A stretch of DNA of 9,194 nucleotides from Paratractidigestivibacter sp963611755 (GTDB lineage: Bacteria > Actinomycetota > Coriobacteriia > Coriobacteriales > Atopobiaceae). Where the stretch lies: positions 1 through 9,194 of the forward strand of contig CAVDTK010000090.1 in assembly GCA_963611755.1 (NCBI GenBank), in the 5' to 3' direction. The notes under the pieces were generated by a model. The model was not told where the DNA came from. It did not search any database and saw only the letters and a list, made by a program, of their open reading frames with translations. Numbering within the stretch: position 1 is the first letter of the stretch; each line of letters opens with the position of its first letter. The position numbers and the translations under genes are program-made. This document shows positions 1 through 6,787 of the stretch, piece after piece.

Positions 1-1303
1 CGAGCTCGGCGTCAAGCTCGGGCATGCGTTTGACCTTGGCTTTCTTGACCAGGTGACCGCGGGTGAAAACCTTTTGCACGTCGCGCAGGGCAGACAGGTC
101 GTCAAGCGGGCTCTTCTCGCAGACGATGAGGTCTGCATCGAAACCGGCCGCCACTGTGCCGCACGTCTTCCCAAGGCCCAGAAGGCGGGCGTTGCCCTGC
201 GTTGCCGTGTGGAGGGCGAAGGCGTTGGAGACGCCCACATACTTGGCGAAGTAGGCGAGCTCGCGCCACATGTCGTACTGAGTGACGTAGGGGCAGGCGG
301 AGTCTGTGCCCAGGCCCACGTCGATGCCGTGCTCGATGGCCTGGCGGGCGCTCTCGATGATGCCTTCGCACACGATGTCGCCGTTGACCTTCTGCACCTG
401 GGTGGAATGGGTCTTCTCGGGCGGCAGGCACACGAAAGGCAGCGCGGGCGAGATGGTGCAGGTCACGGACGGTTTCCTGCCGGGCAGCTGCGTGCCCGCG
501 GCGCCGCGGTAGAGCTCCACGATCTCATCGGTCATCTGGGCGCCGTGCTCAACGGTGTCCACGCCGGCGAGAAGGGCCAGGCGAACGCCCTCGGTGCTCT
601 CGACGTGGGCCATGACGGGAAGCCCCAGCTCATGGGCTGTCTCGCAGGCGGCGCGGGCCACCTCGAGAGACATCCGCACGACGCCCGGCTCGCCTTCCTT
701 CTCGGCGTCGAAAACGCCGCCCGTGATGAAAAGCTTGACCACGTCGACCTTGCGGGCAAAGAGGCTGCGCACCATGACCTGGGCTTCTTTGGGCGAGTTG
801 GCCACCTGCGCGAAGAGGCCGGCGCCATGGCCGCCCGGCACGGTGATGCCGGTGCCGGGCGCGACGATGCGCGGGCCCTCGATGCGACCGGCCTCGATCA
901 GGTTGCGGACGGCGAGGTCGCCAAAGAGCGGGTCGCCCGCGCCGCGCACGGTGGTGACGCCGCTTGCCAGCTGCTGCTTTGCGTTGTTGGCTAGGATATG
1001 GCGCACGATGAGCTTGCCCGGCGCGTTGTCCAGGCGGCGCATGATGTCGCCGGCGTTTCCCGCGGAGTAGGGCTTGCCCGTGCCGCAGAAATGCACGTGC
1101 ATGTTGATGAGGCCGGGCATGAGATAGGCGCCGGCAAGGTCGATCACCTGGGCGTCGGCGGGCACCTGCGCCACGGCGGTCGGGCCCACCCACTCGATCT
1201 TCTCGCCGCGCGTGAACACGGCCATGTTTTCCTGCGCGGTCATTTCCGCCGACCCGTCCAACAGCGTCGCGTTGAGAAGGGCATAGCACTCGGTCTTAGC
1301 CAT
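1..1303 (-). CDS. Metal-dependent amidohydrolase (imidazolonepropionase/prolidase-like), 3' end outside window
   Basis: Reading from ATG at 1303 toward base 1 gives an unbroken 434-codon frame with no stop, so the C-terminus lies beyond the left edge. The start is preceded by GGAG with 5 nt spacing. The protein has the amidohydrolase-superfamily pattern: N-terminal beta-sandwich strand ending in AYLMPGLINMHVHF with the HxH metal pair at H69/H71, a lysine in VVKLFITGG (K190, the usual carboxylated bridging lysine), H233 in VMAHVES, H253 in VEHGA, and catalytic D334 in GLGTDS. The end (GTVAAGFDADLIV, about 382-394) is the returning sandwich strand, so little is missing. This motif set is typical of cytosolic binuclear-metal hydrolases of the Xaa-Pro/Xaa-Arg dipeptidase and imidazolonepropionase-like group. 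The substrate cannot be read from sequence; a dipeptide or cyclic amide is a guess. It is separated from recN by 72 bp holding its own -10 element. Confidence 0.93.
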   Translation of the reverse strand, partial: MAKTECYALLNATLLDGSAEMTAQENMAVFTRGEKIEWVGPTAVAQVPADAQVIDLAGAYLMPGLINMHVHFCGTGKPYSAGNAGDIMRRLDNAPGKLIVRHILANNAKQQLASGVTTVRGAGDPLFGDLAVRNLIEAGRIEGPRIVAPGTGITVPGGHGAGLFAQVANSPKEAQVMVRSLFARKVDVVKLFITGGVFDAEKEGEPGVVRMSLEVARAACETAHELGLPVMAHVESTEGVRLALLAGVDTVEHGAQMTDEIVELYRGAAGTQLPGRKPSVTCTISPALPFVCLPPEKTHSTQVQKVNGDIVCEGIIESARQAIEHGIDVGLGTDSACPYVTQYDMWRELAYFAKYVGVSNAFALHTATQGNARLLGLGKTCGTVAAGFDADLIVCEKSPLDDLSALRDVQKVFTRGHLVKKAKVKRMPELDAEL

Positions 1304-1342
1304 AATGACTCCGATTCACATCAAAGGTTGAATTGGGCGAAC

Positions 1343-1348
1343 ACTATA
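1343..1348 (-). promoter_or_regulatory. -10 element for the amidohydrolase gene
   Basis: The minus strand reads TATAGT, five of six matches to TATAAT, placed about 40 nt upstream of the amidohydrolase ATG in an otherwise GC-rich 72-bp gap after recN. No good -35 hexamer lies 16-18 bp upstream. The start site would fall near 1336, giving a leader of about 33 nt. This is inferred from composition and position only. Confidence 0.4.
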
Positions 1349-1375
1349 CAGGCGGGCTAGCGCACACGGCCAGCC

Positions 1376-3016
1376 TTATTCGGCGAGCGAGGCCACCCCT
1401 TCGAGCATCTGGCGGGCGTGCGCGCAGGCGGCGTCACTGGTGTCGCCCGAGAGCATACGGGCGATCTCCTTCACGCGGGCGTCGACGTCGAGCGGCTCGA
1501 TCGTGGTCTGGGGCTCGTCTCCGCCCGACTTCGACACCAGAAGGTGCCGGTCGGCGGCAACGGCAACCTGGGCCAGGTGCGTGACCACGATGACCTGGTG
1601 CGTCTTGGCAAGGTCTGCCAGCACCTGGGCGAGCGCGTTGGCCGTGGCCCCGCCCACACCGGCGTCGACCTCGTCGAAGACCAGAGTGTCGCAGTCGTCC
1701 GAGTTTCCCAGGACCACCTTGAGGGCAAGCATCACGCGGCTCACCTCGCCGCCCGAGGCGATCTTCCTCAGCGGGCGAGCCGTCATGCCCTGCGCCGGGC
1801 GGTAGTAGAACTCGATCGACGAGGGACTGTCCTTGGTCCAACGCTCACGCGGCAGGCGCTCCATCTTGACCGCCAAAGAAGCCGTGCCCATCTCAAGGCG
1901 CGCCATCTGCGCGGTGACCGCGGTCTCAAGGCCGGGGGCGGCGTCTGCCCGGGTACGATCCAGCGCGTCGGCCGCGGCGGCCAGGCTCTTCTCGGCGGCA
2001 TCCAGGCGTTTCTTTGCGGCGCGAAGGCTCGCTCCCCCGTCCTCGGCGGCCCGGACGATCTCACGCGCCTGGTCGCGGCGCTCGAAGACCTGGTTCATCG
2101 AGGGGCCAAAGCTCCTCATAAGCCCCTGCAGAGAAGACATGCGTTCCTGCATCTGTTGCAGGGCCTCCGGGTCGAAGTCGACCTTGGAGGCGTAGTCGCG
2201 AAGGCGGGCCGCCACGTCCTCGATATCGATGAGCGAGGCGTCTACCTGGTCGGAAAGCTCGCTCAAGGAGCGGTCATAACGGGCGGCGTCGGTGAGGCAG
2301 CGGGCCGCCTGCGCCAGCGCGTCCGACGCCCCCTCCTCGCCGCAGAGAAGCTCGCGGGCGTTGTAGGCGGCACTCACCAGCGCCTCGGAGTGCTCGGCGC
2401 GCGGCAAGGTCTCCTCAAGCTCCTCGAGCTCTCCTTCTTGCGGGTCGACCTCCTCGATGCGCCGCAGGGCAAAGCGAGCTTCCTCGAGTTTCTCGGCGGC
2501 CCCTTGGCTGAGCTCGCGGATACGGGCAAGCTCGGCGCGTGCCTCCTCGGCAGCGCGATACGCCGCGGCATAAGCCTCAAGCGCAGCCGTCGAGCTGTCC
2601 TTGCCCCAAGCATCGAGCATCGCCGCATGCGTCTTTACCGACAAGAGCCGCTGGTGCTCGTGCTGGCCGCAGAGATCGACCTTAGAGCCCACGGTGGCGG
2701 CCAGCTCCTTCACCGAGGCCATCTTGCCGTCGATCACGATGCGGCTGCGGCCGTCCGCGCCCACGCGGCGCCTGACCACCGTGCCCTCGGCGTCGTCCGC
2801 GCCCGCGAAAAAACGCCCCTCGACCTCAAGGCCGGGCGCGCCCTCGCGCACGGATCCCGCGTCGGCACGTTCTCCTATCAGGAGCTTTATCGACGAGAGC
2901 AGCGCGGTCTTGCCCGCGCCCGTCTCGCCGGTAAGCACCGTGAGGCCGCCGGAAAACTCTATGCTCGCCTCGTGGATCAGGGCCACGTCGCGAACGCGCA
3001 GCTGGTCAAGCATCAT
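1376..3016 (-). CDS. recN: DNA repair protein RecN
   Basis: This 546-aa SMC-like ATPase acts in double-strand-break repair, binding DNA ends or single strands and promoting RecA-dependent joining. Visible features: Walker A GETGAGKT (residues 30-37), GQHEHQ (117-122) where the N-terminal head meets the coiled coil, a long Ala/Glu/Arg-rich coiled-coil region (about 140-360), ABC signature SGGEVSR (421-427), Walker B TLVFDEVDAGVGG (444-456), switch histidine in VVTHLAQVA (477-485) and the terminal EIARMLSGD block typical of RecN. Length is normal for the family (about 550 aa). The start is ATGATG: the first ATG overlaps the nadK stop as ATGA, so translation is probably coupled to nadK; either Met could be used and the ribosome site is weak. 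Elsewhere recN is often SOS-induced, but no canonical LexA box is seen here. Confidence 0.97.
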   Translation of the reverse strand: MMLDQLRVRDVALIHEASIEFSGGLTVLTGETGAGKTALLSSIKLLIGERADAGSVREGAPGLEVEGRFFAGADDAEGTVVRRRVGADGRSRIVIDGKMASVKELAATVGSKVDLCGQHEHQRLLSVKTHAAMLDAWGKDSSTAALEAYAAAYRAAEEARAELARIRELSQGAAEKLEEARFALRRIEEVDPQEGELEELEETLPRAEHSEALVSAAYNARELLCGEEGASDALAQAARCLTDAARYDRSLSELSDQVDASLIDIEDVAARLRDYASKVDFDPEALQQMQERMSSLQGLMRSFGPSMNQVFERRDQAREIVRAAEDGGASLRAAKKRLDAAEKSLAAAADALDRTRADAAPGLETAVTAQMARLEMGTASLAVKMERLPRERWTKDSPSSIEFYYRPAQGMTARPLRKIASGGEVSRVMLALKVVLGNSDDCDTLVFDEVDAGVGGATANALAQVLADLAKTHQVIVVTHLAQVAVAADRHLLVSKSGGDEPQTTIEPLDVDARVKEIARMLSGDTSDAACAHARQMLEGVASLAE

Positions 3017-3870
3017 TTACCTACCCGACCGTAGAAGACGCGCGAGACGGAGCTGTAGAAGCTCTGCGCGCTGTGGTCGAGCAAGATGACGTCGCCCTCG
3101 CCTCGGCGCACGGTCGCTCGCACCGCCCACGAGGCGTCCTGATCGTCGATAGGCTGTCCGTCCGCAAAGAAGTGCCTGATAGCGGGCCTTTCTTGGCTCA
3201 TCTCGATCTCAACCACGTCGGAAGGCGAGGTCAAGAAGGCGCGGGCCATGATGGTGTGGGGCGCGATGGGCACGCAGACCATGCCTGTGAACTCCGGGCA
3301 CACGATGGGCCCGCCGGCAGCCAAGGCATAGCCCGTGGACCCCGTGGCCGTCGAGACGATGAACCCGTCGCCTCGAAGGCGGTCGATGTGGTTTCCTGAG
3401 ACACCGATGTCGAACTCCACGACGTCGCCGCGCCCGCCGCGCGAGACGGCGAATTCGTTCAAGGCGAAGTTCCTCTTGATATAGGTGGAACCGTCGGCGC
3501 GCATGAACTCGGACTCGATGTCCAACGTGGCGCGGTGGCTCACGTGAAGCTCCCCGGCAAGCGCGCTCGACACCGTGGCGATAAGCTCATCCGGACCGGC
3601 GCTCGTCAAAAAGCCCAGGTGGCCGTAGGAGATGCCCAAGATAGGCACGCCGGTATAGCCCACGATGCGCGCCGCCCGCAGCAAGGTGCCGTCGCCGCCC
3701 AGCGAAACAACCAGGCTGCAATCCTCGGCATCCGCGTGACGGTTGGGAAAGAGCTTCTTGTCGTGGGCCCATTTGGCCTCGATGCCCTGGTCGTCGAGCC
3801 AAGACTCGAGCTTGCGGGCACTTTCGACGGCCTCTTGCCTGGAGTAGTTGGGAACGATTAGGACCTTCAC
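3013..3870 (-). CDS. nadK: NAD kinase
   Basis: A cytosolic ATP- (or polyphosphate-) dependent NAD kinase that makes NADP, 285 aa as called here. Motifs are complete: GGDGT at 58-62 with catalytic D60, GHLGFLT at 83-89, the NEF motif at 138-140, and the long glycine-rich block from GDGF (168) through STATGSTGYALAAGGP (173-188) that binds NAD. I choose GTG at 3870 (MKVLIVPN, the usual N-terminus of the family), because GAGGGG lies 6 nt upstream. An in-frame ATG at 3888 has no ribosome site, and GTG at 3915 lies upstream of the predicted transcription start. The stop overlaps the recN start by 4 nt, so the two probably form one transcript. The nadK-recN pairing is common in Gram-positive bacteria; the argR often found between them is absent. 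Confidence 0.96.
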   Translation of the reverse strand: MKVLIVPNYSRQEAVESARKLESWLDDQGIEAKWAHDKKLFPNRHADAEDCSLVVSLGGDGTLLRAARIVGYTGVPILGISYGHLGFLTSAGPDELIATVSSALAGELHVSHRATLDIESEFMRADGSTYIKRNFALNEFAVSRGGRGDVVEFDIGVSGNHIDRLRGDGFIVSTATGSTGYALAAGGPIVCPEFTGMVCVPIAPHTIMARAFLTSPSDVVEIEMSQERPAIRHFFADGQPIDDQDASWAVRATVRRGEGDVILLDHSAQSFYSSVSRVFYGRVGK

Positions 3871-3889
3871 GGGACACCCCTCATTCATA

Positions 3890-3909
3890 GAACATCCGTA
3901 CGGGTATTC
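3890..3909. promoter_or_regulatory. Imperfect 20-bp palindrome over the nadK-recN promoter (possible operator)
   Basis: Reading inward, GAACATCC pairs with GGGTATTC around a central GTAC; eight of ten base pairs are symmetric. It overlaps the candidate -10 hexamer at 3906-3911 and the expected start site, a classic position for a repressor. The outer GAA/TTC half-ends recall LexA-type boxes, but the spacing does not fit the known GAAC-N4-GTTC form. The regulator is unknown. Confidence 0.35.
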
Positions 3910-3914
3910 TATCA
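3906..3914 (-). promoter_or_regulatory. Extended -10 promoter for nadK-recN
   Basis: The minus strand reads TGATAGAAT: a TGN extension followed by TAGAAT, five of six matches to consensus. No recognisable -35 is seen, as is usual for extended -10 promoters. Transcription would start near 3899, about 30 nt before the GTG chosen for nadK, which supports that start over the upstream GTG at 3915. Confidence 0.5.
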
Positions 3915-3932
3915 CCTGAGTCGGGGGCGCGC

Positions 3933-3944
3933 CAGAGCGCTCTG
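3933..3944. repeat. Perfect 12-bp palindrome in the tlyA-nadK gap
   Basis: CAGAGCGCTCTG is its own reverse complement. It sits 10 nt past the tlyA stop and about 20 bp upstream of the nadK -10 element. It could form the stem of a weak tlyA terminator, but no T-run follows on the minus strand (GGCGCGCCCCC comes next), so it may instead be a protein site near the -35 region. Confidence 0.35.
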
Positions 3945-3954
3945 CCCGCTTGGC

Positions 3955-4689
3955 CTAATTTCTTTTGCCGTAGAGAAGATACTCGACGTTTCCCTTGTGG
4001 CCCTTGATCGGGCTTTCGCAGGTACCGGCGACAGCGAGCCCCGCCTCTTCGAAGGCGGCCGCCACGCGGTCGACGCAGGCGAGACGGACCCGCTCGTCGC
4101 TGACGATGCCGCCCTCCCCCACCTCGTCGCGCGCGGCCTCGAACTGCGGCTTCACGAGGGTGAGAAACGCGCCCGCGGGCTTAAGCAGCTCGCACACCGC
4201 GGGCAGCACGGTGAGCACCGAGGTAAACGACACGTCGCAGACGGCCAGGTCAAACAAACCGCAGCCCAGGGCAGCCGGGACGTCGACGATGTTGGTACGC
4301 TCAAGCAGCCTCACGCGCCCGTCTTGCCTAAGTCCCCAGTCGAACTGGGCGTAGCCCACGTCGACCGCGGTCACATGCGCGGCGCCGCGGCTCAAAAGGC
4401 AGTCGGTAAAGCCGCCCGTGGAGCAACCCACGTCCAGGCAGGCCATGCCGGAAGGGTCGACACCAAACTCGTCAAGCCCGCGCTCGAGCTTCACCCCGCC
4501 GCGGCTCACGTACGAGGGACGGCCCTTGACGTGCAGGTATATGCCGCACTCGACCTTCTCGCCGGCGGAGGTCAGCCTGTGGTCACAAGTAGAGACCTCG
4601 CCCGCCATGACGGCGCGCAAGGCCTCCTCTTTGGTGTTGAAAAATCCCTGCTCGACGAGCTCCTCGTCAAGGCGACGGCGACGCGGCAC
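3955..4689 (-). CDS. tlyA: TlyA family rRNA (cytidine-2'-O)-methyltransferase
   Basis: A 244-aa protein with an N-terminal S4 RNA-binding domain (about 5-60; RRRLDEELVEQGFF, TKEEALRAVMAGEV) joined to an FtsJ/RrmJ-type methyltransferase domain. The SAM-binding loop is LDVGCSTGGFTD (85-96), and the K-D-K-E 2'-O-methyltransferase tetrad is visible as K67 (SRGGVKLE), D152 (CDVSF), K180 (VKPQFE) and E236 (NVEYLL). In mycobacteria TlyA methylates 16S C1409 and 23S C1920 and sets capreomycin sensitivity; some homologues act on only one subunit, which cannot be told here. No signal or membrane segment is present, so the old 'haemolysin' label is unsupported. The start is GTG with GGAG 8 nt upstream. 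It begins 5 nt after the xseB stop and is likely cotranscribed with nusB-xseB. Confidence 0.95.
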   Translation of the reverse strand: MPRRRRLDEELVEQGFFNTKEEALRAVMAGEVSTCDHRLTSAGEKVECGIYLHVKGRPSYVSRGGVKLERGLDEFGVDPSGMACLDVGCSTGGFTDCLLSRGAAHVTAVDVGYAQFDWGLRQDGRVRLLERTNIVDVPAALGCGLFDLAVCDVSFTSVLTVLPAVCELLKPAGAFLTLVKPQFEAARDEVGEGGIVSDERVRLACVDRVAAAFEEAGLAVAGTCESPIKGHKGNVEYLLYGKRN

Positions 4690-4694
4690 GGGGT

Positions 4695-5036
4695 CTACTC
4701 CGCGGAAGTCGAGTCGGAAGCGTCGGCGGCGTCGCCAGCCTCAGCAGCGGCGGCCTGGCCGTCCTCGGCCGTCTCGTCCTTCTCGGCGCCCGTCTCGCCC
4801 TCGCCAGCCTTGGCCTCCTCGGCCTTCTCCTGCTCGAGCTTTGCCTCTTCCTCGGGCGAGAAGTCCGTGGCGTCAACCATGTCGACCGCCTTGGAGCCCA
4901 AGGCGATGGCCTCGTCGAAGAGGTCGAGCGAGCGCTCGAGCGAGACGTCCTTGTCGCGGACGGCCATCACGATGTCGTCGAGGCGACCCGTGATCTCGCT
5001 GAAGGTCTGGTACTTGGAGACGTCGACGCGGGCCAT
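4695..5036 (-). CDS. xseB: Exodeoxyribonuclease VII small subunit with acidic tail
   Basis: A 113-aa protein whose residues 11-57 carry the XseB helical hairpin (TFSEITGRLDDIVMAV then DVSLERSLDLFDEAIAL), the part that binds the XseA large subunit in exonuclease VII. Residues 58-113 are a low-complexity tail of Glu, Ala, Asp and Gly, about 40 residues longer than the usual 65-80-aa subunit and probably disordered. The ATG overlaps the nusB stop by one base (TAATG), with GAGG 7 nt upstream inside nusB, so translation is probably coupled. The gene xseA, normally directly upstream, is absent from the window, so the partner must be elsewhere or missing. The core match is good but the domain is short. 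Confidence 0.88.
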   Translation of the reverse strand: MARVDVSKYQTFSEITGRLDDIVMAVRDKDVSLERSLDLFDEAIALGSKAVDMVDATDFSPEEEAKLEQEKAEEAKAGEGETGAEKDETAEDGQAAAAEAGDAADASDSTSAE

Positions 5037-5662
5037 TACCAGTCCTCGTCCTCAGCCTCGGCGTCGCCGGGGCCCTCGACGTGGTAGACGCCGCCGCTCA
5101 TCTCGTCCTCGCGGTCGGAGCCGAAGGGCTCGGCCTCGGGCACGGGCTCCTCGTAGACGTCGAAGCGGGCCTCGAACTGGTACTCGAGGTCGTCGATGTT
5201 CTCGCCGCGATCCTCAAGCTGGTCGTAGGCCTTCTTCACCACGTCGATGCCGGCCTCGAGGTCGTCGTCGACGCGGCCGAGGATGCCGTTGATGTAGCTG
5301 GAGGACTCGTCGGTGCCGTAGGCCTTGGCAAGCTCGACGCACTCGTTGATGGTGATCGGGGTGTCGACGTCGTCGACCTCGAGCATCTCGTAGAGGGCAA
5401 GGCGCAGAAGGTTGCGGTCGACGGCCGGCATCCTGAAGAGGCTCCAGGTCACCGAGCGCGTGGCGATGATCGCGTCCAGGTCGTAGCGGCGCTGGTCGGC
5501 GCCCAGGGCCAGCTCGCGGCCGAAGTCGTCCACGGGACCGCGGTCGACGACGTAGTCGCCGGCCAGGACCTCAGAGACGGTCCTGCCGTTGGCCTCGGCC
5601 TGGAAGAGCAGCTGAAGGGCCTGGCTGCGGGCAAGGGTGCGCCCACCGAAATTCTTGCTCAA
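5036..5662 (-). CDS. nusB: Transcription antitermination factor NusB with acidic C-terminal extension
   Basis: NusB binds boxA RNA with ribosomal protein S10 to promote antitermination on rRNA operons. Residues 8-133 form the all-helical NusB domain: RTLARSQALQLLFQAE (8-23), a helix ending in DAIIATRSVTWSLFRMPAVDRNLLRLALYEML (63-94), and the family block TPITINECVELAKAYGTDESSSYINGILGRV (101-131). At 208 aa it exceeds the usual 130-150; residues 134-208 are an extra acidic tail ending in DAEAEDEDW. The start codon is TTG at 5662, chosen because the domain begins right after it and AAGGAG lies 9 nt upstream, within the last codons of the Asp23-family gene (6 bp between its stop and this start). 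The downstream xseB overlaps by one base. Confidence 0.95.
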   Translation of the reverse strand: MSKNFGGRTLARSQALQLLFQAEANGRTVSEVLAGDYVVDRGPVDDFGRELALGADQRRYDLDAIIATRSVTWSLFRMPAVDRNLLRLALYEMLEVDDVDTPITINECVELAKAYGTDESSSYINGILGRVDDDLEAGIDVVKKAYDQLEDRGENIDDLEYQFEARFDVYEEPVPEAEPFGSDREDEMSGGVYHVEGPGDAEAEDEDW

Positions 5663-5668
5663 GAGAGG

Positions 5669-6031
5669 TTACTCCTTGGGGAAAACGAGGCTGTCAATGC
5701 AAACGTCGACGGCAGCGACGTCGACGCCCACCTGCTCGGCGATCGCCTTGGCGATAGCCTGGCGCACGTCCTCGGCGAGCTTGGTGAACGGGTAGCCGTA
5801 GAAGACCGCCAGGTGAACCACGATGTGCAGGGCGTCGTTCTCGACGCTGGACTCGACCGCGGCGTCAGGGGCGACGCTGCGGCTGGTGAAGACGGAGATC
5901 AGGCTCGACGCGATGTCGTTGCCGCCGACGGAGGCGACGCCCTCGACCTTCTTGGCCGCCAGGGTGACGATCGTGGAGACGACGTTCTTCGAGATGCCGA
6001 TTCCAGAGACGAAAAGCTCGGTCGTGGACAT
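5669..6031 (-). CDS. Asp23/Gls24 family envelope stress protein
   Basis: A 120-aa protein matching the Asp23/Gls24 (DUF322) fold: N-terminal GIGISKNVVSTIVTLAAKKVEGVASVGG (10-37), a central strand block ALHIVVHLAVFYGYPFTKLAEDVRQAIAKAIAEQ (67-100) and a final VDVCIDSLVF strand (109-117). Members are small cytosolic proteins linked to cell-envelope stress or, for Bacillus YqhY, to lipid metabolism; YqhY lies next to nusB, as here. No transmembrane segment is present. The ATG at 6031 has an excellent AAGGAGG at 5-nt spacing. The upstream leader holds a strong GC hairpin (6048-6068). The last codons carry the ribosome site of nusB, so both are on one message. Exact function in this organism is unknown. 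Confidence 0.93.
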   Translation of the reverse strand: MSTTELFVSGIGISKNVVSTIVTLAAKKVEGVASVGGNDIASSLISVFTSRSVAPDAAVESSVENDALHIVVHLAVFYGYPFTKLAEDVRQAIAKAIAEQVGVDVAAVDVCIDSLVFPKE

Positions 6032-6047
6032 GCGATCCTCCTTATGC

Positions 6048-6068
6048 CGGGCCCCGCGACGGGGCCCG
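6048..6068 (-). other. Strong GC hairpin in efp-asp23 gap
   Basis: A perfect 9-bp GC-only stem (CGGGCCCCG and its complement) with a 3-nt loop lies 82-nt-gap side of the Asp23-family gene, ending only 4 nt before its AAGGAGG. No T-run follows on the minus strand, so it is not a standard terminator. It could be an RNA processing or stabiliser element, or could limit ribosome access to the gene. A second weaker 5-bp hairpin (GCGCC/GGCGC) is at 6091-6105. Confidence 0.5.
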
Positions 6069-6113
6069 AACGGTGTGCATCGAATAGGGTGCGCCAAACC
6101 GGCGCGGTCAAGC

Positions 6114-6680
6114 CTAGACGCGGGAGACGAACTTGCCCTCGCGGGTGTCGACCTTGATGACCTCGCCCTCGTTGAGGTAGAGGGGCACCTGAATGGTGGC
6201 GCCGGTCTCGATGACGGCGGGCTTGGTGCCGCCCTGGACGGTGTCGCCCTTGAAGCCGGGGTCGGTCTCGGTGATGGTGACCTCGATGAACATCGGGGGC
6301 TGGACGGTGAGAAGGTCCTCGTCGGCGTACATCAGAAGGCAGGTGTCGTTCTCCTTGAACCACTTGGAGTTGTCGCCGATGAACTCAGCGGGAACGGGGA
6401 TCTGGTCGTAGGTCTCCATGTCCATGAAGTAGTAGTTGTCGCCGTCGTTGTAGAGGTACTGCATCTCACGGGTGGTCAGCATGACGGAGTCGAACTTGCT
6501 GCCGGCGTTGCAGGTCTGATCGCCGATGACGCGGCCAGAGCGCAGGTCCTTGATCTTGTAGCGGACAAACGCGCCGCCCTTGCCGGGCTTGACGTGCTGG
6601 AACTCGACCAGGGTATAGATCTTGTCCTTGATCTTGAGGCCCATGCCGTTCTTGAAATCAGCGGTCGTAATCTGCTGCAT
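6114..6680 (-). CDS. efp: Translation elongation factor P
   Basis: EF-P enters the ribosomal E site and relieves stalling at polyproline. The protein is 188 aa, standard length, with the N-terminal KOW-like domain (MQQITTADFKNGM...), and two OB domains (about 66-128 and 130-188) that end in the family block DPGFKGDT...KPAVIETGATIQVPLYLNEGE. The tip loop is KPGKGGAFVR (31-40) with K34, the residue modified in many species; the surrounding PGKGG is closer to the Firmicutes PGKGS form than to the E. coli form. No EF-P modification gene (epmA/epmB, ymfI, earP) is in the window. The ATG at 6680 has AAAGAAAGAGAG 7 nt upstream; an in-frame extension to 6797 is rejected since it crosses the promoter and leader. 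It appears to head the transcript that continues to asp23, nusB, xseB and tlyA. Confidence 0.97.
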   Translation of the reverse strand: MQQITTADFKNGMGLKIKDKIYTLVEFQHVKPGKGGAFVRYKIKDLRSGRVIGDQTCNAGSKFDSVMLTTREMQYLYNDGDNYYFMDMETYDQIPVPAEFIGDNSKWFKENDTCLLMYADEDLLTVQPPMFIEVTITETDPGFKGDTVQGGTKPAVIETGATIQVPLYLNEGEVIKVDTREGKFVSRV

Positions 6681-6704
6681 CTGACAACTCTCTTTCTTTA
6701 GTTT

Positions 6705-6724
6705 GCCCCTTCGACGTAAGGGGC
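6705..6724 (-). other. Leader hairpin upstream of efp
   Basis: On the minus strand GCCCCTT pairs perfectly with AAGGGGC around a 6-nt loop. It lies between the predicted efp start site (near 6740) and the ribosome site (6688-6699), with only 5 nt between stem and the purine-rich tract. It may stabilise the message or tune initiation. No T-run follows, so termination is unlikely. Confidence 0.45.
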
Positions 6725-6746
6725 CTTGTCGCAAAACAACTTTAAG

Positions 6747-6755
6747 AGTATAGCA
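6747..6755 (-). promoter_or_regulatory. efp: Extended -10 promoter for efp
   Basis: The minus strand reads TGCTATACT: TGN plus TATACT, five of six matches to the -10 consensus, in the AT-rich patch between the upstream terminator and efp. No clear -35 is seen. Transcription would begin near 6740, giving a leader of about 60 nt that contains the hairpin at 6705-6724. Confidence 0.55.
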
Positions 6756-6787
6756 CCCCATGGATTTGGCGGGCGGCGCCCTTCTCG

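Noticed and set aside
53..994. Long plus-strand frame of 313 codons
   Set aside because: It lies antisense to the amidohydrolase, whose minus-strand frame carries all metal ligands; the plus-strand translation has no family motif and is rich in His/Ala/Gly as expected from a GC-rich shadow.
630..1289. 219-codon minus-strand frame
   Set aside because: Out-of-frame reading of the amidohydrolase; Arg/His-rich, no motif.
1418..3034. 538-codon plus-strand frame
   Set aside because: Mirror of recN codon positions in GC-rich DNA; recN has complete ATPase motifs on the minus strand and this frame has none.
3997..5292. 431-codon plus-strand frame across tlyA, xseB and nusB
   Set aside because: It spans three real minus-strand genes and ends in an Arg-rich low-complexity run, which is the complement of acidic tails.
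6048..6105. Hairpins after efp as a terminator
   Set aside because: Both stems lack a following T-run on the minus strand, so I call them structured leader elements instead.
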